A DNA stretch of 5,426 bases from an uncultured Clostridia bacterium (lineage in GTDB: Bacteria; Bacillota; Clostridia; Oscillospirales; Oscillospiraceae), in assembly GCA_937894515.1 (NCBI GenBank), contig CALCRH010000337.1, positions 1 through 5,426 of the forward strand, written 5' to 3'. Positions 1 to 5,426 of this stretch are shown in pieces (the first letter of the stretch is position 1; each line of letters starts with the position of its first letter). Under the pieces are notes generated by a model. The model was not told the DNA's origin. It did no database searches and saw only the letters and a program-made list of their open reading frames with translations. Both the position numbers and the translations under genes were made by a program.

Positions 1-1160
1 GCAATTGCTCCGCTCAATAGACCTTTTTTCACAACGTAGACTTTGTCGCCGTTAGTTAGCTTCGTGTACTGTTTACTAGTGAGATTAACATTGTCAGCGA
101 TAATCTTTGTCTTACCGGCAACAATCCTGCACACGGCAAAACGGCATTTTACAATACCTGTATGATCACCAGCAGAGATATATTTCACTGCACCGTAAAG
201 AGCATCGGGGGACATCACATATTCACACCCGTCAACATAGGTATCGGGCGTTTCAAAGCCTGCGATGTTGTCTGCATTAGGGTCTTGTGGTACGTACCAT
301 GCGTAAAAAAGATCGTCGAGGAGCTCGCCTTCCTTGGCGGTGACCTCCGCTTTTATCATTTCGCCGACATAAAACTGATTATTGTTTGGCGTTGTGCCGT
401 CTTTATTATGCTTCAGCGTGATTTGGATGTTGTCGTCTTGTTCAGTCGATTGAAAAACAGATTTTATTTTCACTTTCAAACCGGCTACAATTTTTTTCAA
501 GCCGGAAATCGGGGTGATGAGATCCGTCTTGTACGGAGCAAGAAACAACGTTGTCGAGTCCATGTCATAAAGCACATTGTCAATGAGCTTAAAATACTTA
601 TTTTCTTTGGGAAGTGTTATTTTTGCGAATTTTTCAGCACGAGTGAAAGTTGTGGGGTTGATTTTAAGTGATTTTAGCGACGCAGGCAGATTTACCGTGG
701 TAAGAGTTTCACAATCCTGAAATGTATTATATCCGGTTATTGATATGCTCTCCACCCCTTCTGCAAATGTCAGCGTCTTAATTCCCTGTCCATACATAGC
801 ACGGGAGAAATCCAACTTAAAATGCTTGCTTTTGATAATTATATCCCTTAAAGAATAGTTGCCTCCGTTATAATTGGGAAGATTTGTGATGCCTTCGCCA
901 ATCTCAAGCTTTGGCACACTCTTAAAACAATACCACGGATATTGATCATACGCCATTTGAGGAATTGCACCTGTTCCGTAAATTTTCAAAGTGCCGCTAG
1001 AATTCTCAAGCATCCATTTGATCGCATCCGGCTCGCCTGCTGCATTTGCCATAGTATATTCTGTATCATAATCATACGCAAACGCAGTTATTGTGCCGAG
1101 TGGTATCATACCGGCGATCATTACGACCGCAAGGATGATGCTTAAAATTTTCTTTTTCAT
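1..1160 (-). CDS. Secreted BspA-like leucine-rich-repeat (LRR_5) protein, 3' end missing
   Basis: The minus-strand frame from the ATG at 1158-1160 stays open for 386 codons to the window edge, so the C-terminus is missing. Seen: a signal peptide (MKKK, then a hydrophobic core, likely cleavage after TAFA at residue 28). Residues 56-228 resemble BspA/LRR_5 surface proteins: the opening GTLKIYGTGAIP, a PWY motif at 75-77, then strand units such as KTLTFAEGVESI (128-139) and LTTVNLPASLKSL (153-165), and the family's ENKYFKLIDNVLYD segment (186-199). Residues from about 229 are beta-rich and resemble an Ig-like module, which I cannot name. The start is supported by AAAGGAAGG at 1169-1177, 8 nt upstream. 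The family acts outside the cell in adhesion or ligand binding; many members carry C-terminal dockerin or anchor domains, which would lie beyond the edge. A long structured leader and a microsatellite precede it. Family is fairly sure; ligand unknown. Confidence 0.87.
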   Translation of the reverse strand, partial: MKKKILSIILAVVMIAGMIPLGTITAFAYDYDTEYTMANAAGEPDAIKWMLENSSGTLKIYGTGAIPQMAYDQYPWYCFKSVPKLEIGEGITNLPNYNGGNYSLRDIIIKSKHFKLDFSRAMYGQGIKTLTFAEGVESISITGYNTFQDCETLTTVNLPASLKSLKINPTTFTRAEKFAKITLPKENKYFKLIDNVLYDMDSTTLFLAPYKTDLITPISGLKKIVAGLKVKIKSVFQSTEQDDNIQITLKHNKDGTTPNNNQFYVGEMIKAEVTAKEGELLDDLFYAWYVPQDPNADNIAGFETPDTYVDGCEYVMSPDALYGAVKYISAGDHTGIVKCRFAVCRIVAGKTKIIADNVNLTSKQYTKLTNGDKVYVVKKGLLSGAI

Positions 1161-1169
1161 GTTCTTTTC

Positions 1170-1260
1170 CTTCCTTTCGGAAATTTTCTATCGTCTCAGG
1201 CTTGCGCCTGCTTGTAAGAGGTTCGTGCATTGCCGGGATCAAGTCCCGAATGGTAATGCA
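1170..1260 (-). promoter_or_regulatory. Structured 5' leader of the LRR gene (three hairpins, one on the ribosome binding site)
   Basis: Read on the minus strand, three hairpins lie between the leader terminator and the LRR start. (1) 1226-1260: an outer UGCAUU/AAUGCA stem with an inner CGGGA-CUUGA-UCCCG hairpin. (2) 1197-1210: CAGGC-GCAA-GCCUG, a 5-bp stem with a GNRA tetraloop. (3) 1170-1183: UUUCC-GAAA-GGAAG, again a GNRA loop, pairing half of the Shine-Dalgarno purine tract. The GNRA loops exist only in minus-strand RNA, which fits a leader of the LRR gene. I do not recognise a known riboswitch class. It could be a protein-binding leader, a riboswitch-like element or chance folding. Confidence 0.45.
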
Positions 1261-1315
1261 AAAAGACCGCAATATTCATAGGCACAGTCCTCCTGTGCCG
1301 ACAAATATCACGGTC
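1260..1315 (-). terminator. Strong intrinsic terminator inside the LRR leader
   Basis: In minus-strand RNA, GACCGUGAUAUU (1315-1304) pairs with AAUAUUGCGGUC (1276-1265) over 12 bp including two G-U pairs. A 4x4 internal loop and a perfect GGCACAG/CUGUGCC stem with a 5-nt loop follow, and then UUUUU (1264-1260). In plus-strand RNA the two G-U pairs become C/A mismatches and there is no U tract, so the element is oriented minus. It lies downstream of the promoter at 1445-1473 and about 100 nt before the LRR start. It would therefore either attenuate that gene or end a short RNA of roughly 180 nt. Confidence 0.72.
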
Positions 1316-1360
1316 TCGCGGTTTCCTGTAAAATTGTGCGGAGTTTTTTCCGAAAAAGGC

Positions 1361-1441
<81 letters not shown>

Positions 1442-1444
1442 AAA

Positions 1445-1473
1445 ATTGTCGCAAATCCGAACATTTTTGTCAA
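1445..1473 (-). promoter_or_regulatory. Sigma-A type extended -10 promoter for the LRR gene or its leader RNA
   Basis: On the minus strand a perfect TTGACA (1473-1468) is followed by a 17-bp spacer and GACAAT (1450-1445, four of six consensus bases). TGC directly before the -10 gives an extended -10 (TGn). The predicted start is near 1438, inside the AAGC repeat, giving a leader of about 275 nt. No better promoter was seen between here and the LRR start codon. Confidence 0.6.
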
Positions 1474-1517
1474 GCCCTTTCGTGAAATTTTATCATACGT
1501 TTTATGAATTTTTTTAC

Positions 1518-1548
1518 AAAAAAGACCGGAAGTTTGTTGTACATCCGG
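1518..1548 (-). terminator. Weak second terminator-like hairpin
   Basis: In minus-strand RNA, CCGGA (1548-1544) and UCCGG (1530-1526) form a short stem around a 13-nt loop, followed by UC and UUUUUU (1523-1518). The stem is only 5 bp plus one pair beyond a mismatch. It could back up the terminator at 1658-1697, insulating the LRR promoter from readthrough of the dockerin gene. Confidence 0.35.
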
Positions 1549-1657
1549 ATGGATTTATTAAAACGTATGCCTTATACTTTAAGTTTATTAATTATACCAC
1601 GTAAAACGTGATATTGCAATAGGTTTGAAGTAATTTTTCCTGTATTTTTCGAGTGGT

Positions 1658-1697
1658 AAAAATGAAGACAGAAGTGAAAAATACTACTTCTGTCTTC
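1658..1697 (-). terminator. Intrinsic terminator of the dockerin gene
   Basis: Perfect 12-bp stem GAAGACAGAAGT/ACTTCTGTCTTC (1664-1675 and 1686-1697) with a 10-nt loop. On the minus strand it is followed by A and UUUUU (1663-1658). It begins 8 bp after the dockerin stop codon. Confidence 0.88.
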
Positions 1698-1704
1698 GCT
1701 TTAT

Positions 1705-2733
1705 TCAGTTAATGAACGGGGCAATTTCCGTTTCGTATGACGTCGGAGGAACATAGGCAAATGTTGAACTGTTTGCCCCTTTAAGATAGTTCACATCGCT
1801 CCAGAGAATACTCCAGTCGGTAGCGTTAACGTTTCCGTCACCGTTTATGTCACACAGTTTATTCGGCACATTCTCCGTGCTTTTAAGATAGTTTTCATCG
1901 CTCCAGAGAATGCTCCAGTCGGTAGCGTTAACGTTTCCGTCACCGTTTATGTCTCCGGCGATCATTTGCATGGTTTGATAATCTCTGTCGTACTGTGAAA
2001 GATCGACATCTTTGTCCCTGACGACAACATCGGAAATTTTATAAGGAATATAACCTGCTTTTGTTACTACAAGATCATATTTCCCTGCCGGAACACCTCC
2101 GAAAACAAATCTCTGAGTTTTTACATCGAATCCGTCACACGCTTCAATAGTGCAGGTGGCGTATTCAACGTCGTTTTTTATGAGAGATACCGTAGTTTTG
2201 TTCTGCGGATTATAGCTCATAATAACGCCTTTGACGTTCATGCCGGTTGTCACGCCCGTACCCTCGCTGTTTTTTACGGATGAAGGCACGCTTATCGCAA
2301 ATATCTCACTTTCACTTTTCAGCACAAACGTAAAATCGTCTGCAATTATATTTCCGTCTCCGTCGGTCATTTCCTGCGAATAATCAAGTGTATATCCGAC
2401 TGTCGAGCCGCTTGAGTTTTTTAATGTGATGGAGCTGACTGTACTCGGCTTCATGTACTGACTGAATGTGATCTTCACTTGTGTTTTGCTCAAAGATATA
2501 TCGGTTATGTACGGCTTTTCAACCGAGGCAGGCGGCATAAGAGAAAAACTCGGCATCATATCGTCGAACATTTCATCATTTGCCGCCGAATATGTTTTTT
2601 CTGAAATTTTTTCATGAAATTCGTCCGATAACAGGCTTAACTCGCCTTCCTCGGCAAAAACACCGACGGGAAACGAAAAAGAAACAAGAAGAACCGCCAA
2701 AGCAAGCGAACCAAACAATTTGTATCTTTTCAT
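1705..2733 (-). CDS. Secreted Ig-like protein with C-terminal type I dockerin
   Basis: 342 aa. Seen: signal peptide with likely cleavage after VFA (residue 27); an acidic linker to about 72; a beta-rich stretch at 73-165 (YITDISLSKTQVKITFSQYM opening) resembling SbsA-type/Big_5 Ig-like domains; a second beta domain at about 167-240 with FGGVPAGKYDLVVTKAGYI, like the carboxypeptidase-regulatory-type modules that often precede dockerins; and two calcium loops DINGDGNVNATD at 261-272 and 295-306. Dockerins bind cohesins in cellulosome-type assemblies. No catalytic domain is visible, so the role is structural or binding. Oddities: the two dockerin halves are almost identical, each helix (DWSILWSDxNYLK) is about three residues longer than in the usual dockerin, and a 24-residue tail follows. 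Start supported by AAAGGGG at 2742-2748, 8 nt upstream. It has its own promoter and terminator, so it is likely monocistronic. Confidence 0.88.
   Translation of the reverse strand: MKRYKLFGSLALAVLLVSFSFPVGVFAEEGELSLLSDEFHEKISEKTYSAANDEMFDDMMPSFSLMPPASVEKPYITDISLSKTQVKITFSQYMKPSTVSSITLKNSSGSTVGYTLDYSQEMTDGDGNIIADDFTFVLKSESEIFAISVPSSVKNSEGTGVTTGMNVKGVIMSYNPQNKTTVSLIKNDVEYATCTIEACDGFDVKTQRFVFGGVPAGKYDLVVTKAGYIPYKISDVVVRDKDVDLSQYDRDYQTMQMIAGDINGDGNVNATDWSILWSDENYLKSTENVPNKLCDINGDGNVNATDWSILWSDVNYLKGANSSTFAYVPPTSYETEIAPFIN
1780..1953 (-). repeat. Near-identical 72-bp tandem copies encoding the two dockerin halves
   Basis: Copies at 1780-1851 and 1882-1953 lie 102 bp apart (34 codons) and differ at only three of 72 positions by eye. 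Both encode the DINGDGNVNATD loop plus the following helix. The intervening 30 bp are unrelated. Such DNA identity, beyond protein similarity, points to recent duplication or gene conversion. Confidence 0.93.
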
Positions 2734-2816
2734 GTTCCTTACCCCTTTACGAAATCGTATATTGATATACTGTACTCAAAAAGATATACAATACCGCATT
2801 TTAGTTTATGATATAT

Positions 2817-2845
2817 ATTATATCAACTCAAGAATGAAAAGTCAA
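2817..2845 (-). promoter_or_regulatory. Near-consensus sigma-A promoter of the dockerin gene
   Basis: On the minus strand TTGACT (2845-2840, five of six) is followed by a 17-bp spacer and a perfect TATAAT (2822-2817). The predicted start is near 2810, giving a leader of about 75 nt. That leader holds the palindrome GTATATCAATATAC (2770-2757) and two direct GATATAC copies on the plus strand (2764-2770, 2783-2789), which could be a regulator site. Confidence 0.82.
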
Positions 2846-2896
2846 TAGAAAACCAATCAGACTGCTTTTGAGCAAAAAATCTACAATACACTGGCA

Positions 2897-3646
2897 CTAC
2901 TTTTCACAGAGATTGTATATGTGCTTATTCTTCTGCACAGCATACTCATACGCCACAGCCGTACCGCTTTTAGGCTGATATGTTGTAACAGATCTGCATG
3001 ATTCTTTGCGTCTGCTTGGCATATACTCAGCATCATAGTAAAAGACGCACACCTCGCTTTCACGAATCATATTTTGATTCCGCTCAACGTACCCGGCTTT
3101 TCCCGCTTTGCTCACTCCTTTCGGACAAATGCTGTCCTCATAACCTTTCAGCAGAAATCGCATCGTATATTCCTCTGCATTTTCATAATCCTTTCGGAAG
3201 TGTATCCGCCTTATGTGCGGGTACACTTTTTGCATTTCCGTGACAGTTTCGTAGCATAAAGAATCAAATTCCGAATGATCTCCGAAAAGGAAGTTCGTTA
3301 TTCCCTTTTCCGCATTGATGCCGGCAATAAAAGTTTCGATAAGAGCTCTCTTGCTACGCAGTTCGGGACTGGAGTCGATAGCTTTCTTGATGTCGATAAG
3401 TACTTCCTTATCGGAGCAATGTGAGTCGTAATACTTCTTGACAAGCATCAGAATGTAGTCAATATTGATTTCGATCTGCCTGATAAGCTCAACTTCAAAG
3501 ACAATATCATCTGAAACATAAGTGCTTTCGTTTTTCTCTCGTCTGCGCTTCCATTCGACACGTAAGTCTTGATAACGACCGAGATAATCCTGCATAATAT
3601 TTTTGCCTGATAAAAATCTCAATAATTTATTATATCTAACGGTCAT
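2897..3646 (-). CDS. Chimera: HsdR C-terminal fragment fused to SLOG/DUF1273-like C-terminal fragment
   Basis: 249 aa, one uninterrupted frame. Residues about 11-111 match my memory of the C-terminal helical region of type I restriction HsdR subunits (DDIVFEVELIRQIEINIDYI at 46-65; DSSPELRSKRALIETFIAGI at 91-110). HsdR is normally about 1000 aa, so the nuclease and helicase are absent, as is the usual sequence after FIAGIN. From residue 113 the sequence instead resembles SLOG/DUF1273-like Rossmann proteins of Firmicutes: FLFGDHSEFDSLCYETV (119-135), VCVFYYD (199-205) and SGTAVAYEYA (227-236), without their first strand and helix. The join lies near bases 3311-3316. GGAGG at 3653-3657 is 6 nt before the ATG and an extended -10 lies upstream, so it may be expressed. 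Either a decayed recombination product or a newly formed gene; restriction activity is excluded. Confidence 0.75.
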   Translation of the reverse strand: MTVRYNKLLRFLSGKNIMQDYLGRYQDLRVEWKRRREKNESTYVSDDIVFEVELIRQIEINIDYILMLVKKYYDSHCSDKEVLIDIKKAIDSSPELRSKRALIETFIAGINAEKGITNFLFGDHSEFDSLCYETVTEMQKVYPHIRRIHFRKDYENAEEYTMRFLLKGYEDSICPKGVSKAGKAGYVERNQNMIRESEVCVFYYDAEYMPSRRKESCRSVTTYQPKSGTAVAYEYAVQKNKHIYNLCEK

Positions 3647-3695
3647 ACAATACCTCCGTGCAAAACAAAAGGGATAAACTTTCCATATTTATGTT

Positions 3696-3722
3696 ATTTT
3701 ATCACAAAAATCTTTTTTTCAA
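3696..3722 (-). promoter_or_regulatory. Possible extended -10 promoter of the HsdR-SLOG gene
   Basis: On the minus strand TGA precedes TAAAAT (3701-3696), giving an extended -10. A weak TTGAAA (3722-3717) lies at a short 15-bp spacing. A start near 3690 would leave a leader of about 43 nt containing GGAGG at 3653-3657. The 3647-3785 gap holds nothing else convincing. Confidence 0.4.
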
Positions 3723-3785
3723 GTTCACAAACTCATACGCAAATATCAGGTGAAGTTTTATGTGAAAGAGTTTTCAAAAAAATGA

Positions 3786-5111
3786 GATATGGACGGTCAC
3801 AATCCTCACGTCCACATTCTGCTGACGGTGCGCCCGCTGGATGAACACGGCAAATGGCAGTACAAGACGGAGAAGGAATATCTCTGCGTCTGGGATTGCG
3901 AAGAACGGGGCTTTACCGCTTCCGAGTTCAAAGCGGCACAGGCTGAGGGATGGGAGAAGCAGTATCCCTACTATATGGATAAAAAGAAAAAGGAATACCT
4001 GCCGCCCTCCGAAGCGGAAGCAAGAGGTCTTGAACGGGCAGACAAGCATCCGAAAAGCACAAAGTTCGGCAGGCAGAATCCCATCACGGAACGTTGGAAC
4101 AGTGACGAGCAGCTTGTAGAATGGCGCAAGGCGTGGGCGGATACCGTCAACCGAGCTTTGGAGCGCAGTGGAATTGAAAAACGCATTGACCACCGCAGCC
4201 ATGCCGAGCGGGGGCTTGACGAACAGCCCACCGTGCATGAGGGTGCGGAAGCCAGAGCCATGGAGCGAAAAGGCTTTGTTGCAGACCGCTGCGAGCTGAA
4301 TCGGCAGATCAAGGCGGACAATGCGCTGCTGCGGGAATTGAAAACAGCCGTCAGAAAACTCATGCAGGCAGTACGAAATACGGTTCCGGCAATGGCACGG
4401 GCGTTGGAAGAACTGCGGGCGAATATGATTATCTTCCAATACAGTATCAACCGTGCGCGTACCGGAAAGCGGAAATTCTCCGAATGGCTGAAATCTGCAA
4501 AGGAGATCTATGCAAATTACACCGATACGGCAAAGCAGTTAAAGGAGCGCACGAAGGAAAAGAAAGAGCTTTCGGCTGAGAAGAAGGCGACACCGGCGCT
4601 CAAGATATTGCGCCACAGGAAGCTTACGCAGCGGATTGCCACGCTTACGGAAGAAATTGAAGAACTGCGTTCCGAGAAGGCACGTTTGCTCGACAGTCTG
4701 AACTGCAAGGACGATTCCGAGATCAGTCGCTTCAAGAAAGAGGTGGCAGACACGGAACTGGCCGTGAAGCGGTTATCCGTACAGGAAGAAAAATATACTG
4801 CCGAGCTTGAAAAGGCTTTTGCGGAATACAACGAGCTGAAAACTCAAGCAGAAAACCTTGATCCGGTGGAGCTTTTCTATGCAAGAGAAGCTATCCGAAA
4901 TGAATGCGAAGAAGCCGCCGAAGGACGTATCCGCACCGCTTCAAAGGATATTGATTTCTGGGGTATGGCAAGTGCAAGGCAGACCGTTGACGGAAAGCTT
5001 GATCTCTACTCCGAGGAACAACAGGTCAAGAGGATTCTATGGGAAAGGAAGCAGAACGAGCGAGAGCAGTCACGGCAGAAAAAGCCGAAGGACAGAGGTT
5101 ACGAAAGGTAA
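3786..5111 (+). pseudogene. MobA/MobL (MobQ-type) relaxase, N-terminally truncated
   Basis: Open frame from ATG 3789 gives 440 aa. It begins inside the relaxase domain at the metal-binding motif (DGHNPHVHILLTVRP, H7 and H9) and keeps the downstream family motifs EWRKAWADTVN (111-121) and DHRSHAERGLDEQPTVHEG (134-152). A long charged coiled-coil tail follows (about 166-356) and ends in a basic Lys/Arg-rich stretch. Intact members start about 120 residues earlier with the catalytic tyrosine; here the frame meets TGA at 3783-3785, and relatedness seems to start at GAT 3786. No good ribosome binding site precedes the ATG. Such enzymes nick oriT to mobilize plasmids and integrative elements; this copy cannot, lacking the tyrosine. 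The sequence is visibly more GC-rich than the surface-protein genes, as expected of transferred DNA. Confidence 0.85.
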
Positions 5112-5116
5112 AGACG

Positions 5117-5170
5117 ACGGCTCCCTGTTGTCGGAGTATATATTCCGGTAGCAAGGAGCCGTTATTTTAT
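5117..5170 (+). terminator. Intrinsic terminator after the relaxase remnant
   Basis: ACGGCTCC (5117-5124) pairs with GGAGCCGT (5155-5162) over 8 bp. An inner CGGA/TCCG pair (5132-5135, 5143-5146) sits within the 30-nt loop, and the U-rich tail TTATTTTAT follows. It starts 6 bp after the relaxase stop, so it probably came with the mobilization gene. Confidence 0.6.
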
Positions 5171-5202
5171 GTCGTCAAATTGCTTGCGCCGTGCTTCGTT
5201 AA

Positions 5203-5397
5203 GATGCGTGGTACGGCATCTTCTTCAAAAAATCCAAAGAGAAATTCTCCGAGGAACGCAAAAAAGAACTGATGGCTCAAAATGAGATGAACGGCCTGAT
5301 GTTTAAGATGGAAAATGATCCACGTATAACAAAATTAGGTAAATTTTTATCTTTCATTACAATATATTGTAATTTACTTAAAGAAGTTTTTTGCTGA
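5203..5397 (+). pseudogene. Fragment of an undecaprenyl-phosphate sugar transferase (Bac_transf family)
   Basis: The frame open between TAA 5200-5202 and TGA 5395-5397 includes EERKKELMAQNEMNG and LMFKMENDPRITKLGKFL (about 5251-5349). This is the signature seen in the cytoplasmic part of polyprenyl glycosyl-phosphotransferases that start exopolysaccharide or capsule synthesis. In intact proteins, KFRSM lies upstream and RKTSIDELPQ follows KLGKFL. Here neither is present: the preceding residues are a Lys-rich FFKKSKEKFS and the sequence after KFL is an unrelated tail ending in EVFC. No start codon with a ribosome binding site was found. I read it as a short internal fragment broken at both ends. 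The remaining 5398-5426 is AT-rich and shows nothing. Confidence 0.6.
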
Positions 5398-5426
5398 ATT
5401 AAATATTGCGTAATTTTGGAAATAAA

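Noticed and set aside
162..671. Plus-strand open frame of 169 codons
   Set aside because: It lies antisense inside the well-supported LRR coding region, has Cys/Phe-rich low-complexity composition and no ribosome binding site.
1170..1320. Known riboswitch (c-di-GMP-I, cobalamin, T-box and similar)
   Set aside because: The conserved cores I know of these classes are not present; only generic hairpins are visible.
2861..2880. TGCT-TTTG-AGCA followed by A-run as terminator of the HsdR-SLOG gene
   Set aside because: On the minus strand the U tract comes before the hairpin, not after it; the 4-bp stem is too weak.
3774..4439. Minus-strand frame of 221 codons, and another at 3971-4450
   Set aside because: Both are antisense shadows of the relaxase coding frame, whose family motifs are clear on the plus strand.
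4517..4831. Minus-strand Ser-rich frame
   Set aside because: Antisense to the Glu/Lys-rich coiled coil of the relaxase; Ser/Phe-rich composition is the expected mirror.
5039..5272. Plus-strand frame overlapping the relaxase end and running through the terminator
   Set aside because: It runs out of frame through the relaxase 3' end and the terminator hairpin and shows no recognisable domain.

Overview
The window looks like a chromosomal stretch from an anaerobic gut-type Clostridia/Ruminococcus-like Firmicute. The reasons are a type I dockerin, a BspA-like leucine-rich-repeat surface protein, AGGAGG-type ribosome binding sites, TTGACA/TATAAT promoters, and debris of a Firmicutes mobilizable element. 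The organism is inferred from gene content only.

Layout. Bases 1-1160 (minus) hold the 5' part of a secreted BspA/LRR_5-like protein that runs off the left edge. Bases 1161-1704 are a long intergenic region rich in signals: a ribosome-binding-site hairpin, GNRA-capped hairpins, a strong intrinsic terminator lying inside the probable leader, a perfect (GCTT)n microsatellite of 55 bp at the probable transcription start, an extended -10 promoter, a mirrored TTGACA copy on the other side of the microsatellite, and the terminator(s) of the next gene. Bases 1705-2733 (minus) encode a secreted Ig-like/dockerin protein with its own near-consensus promoter. Bases 2897-3646 (minus) encode an apparent chimera: the C-terminal part of a type I restriction HsdR subunit joined in frame to the C-terminal part of a SLOG/DUF1273-like nucleotide-binding protein. 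Bases 3786-5111 (plus) are a MobA/MobL relaxase lacking its N-terminal catalytic-tyrosine region, followed by a terminator. Bases 5203-5397 (plus) carry a fragment of an undecaprenyl-phosphate sugar transferase.

Interpretation. The left half is a cell-surface/extracellular module of two separately controlled secreted proteins. The LRR gene has the architecture of a possible contingency (phase-variable) or attenuated locus: a tetranucleotide repeat at the transcription start and a terminator in the leader. The right half is a scar zone in which pieces of a restriction system, a SLOG protein, a mobilization gene and a polysaccharide gene have been cut and joined. No complete mobile element, RNA gene or CRISPR array was seen. 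The best candidates for something new are the repeat-plus-terminator leader of the LRR gene and the HsdR-SLOG chimera.
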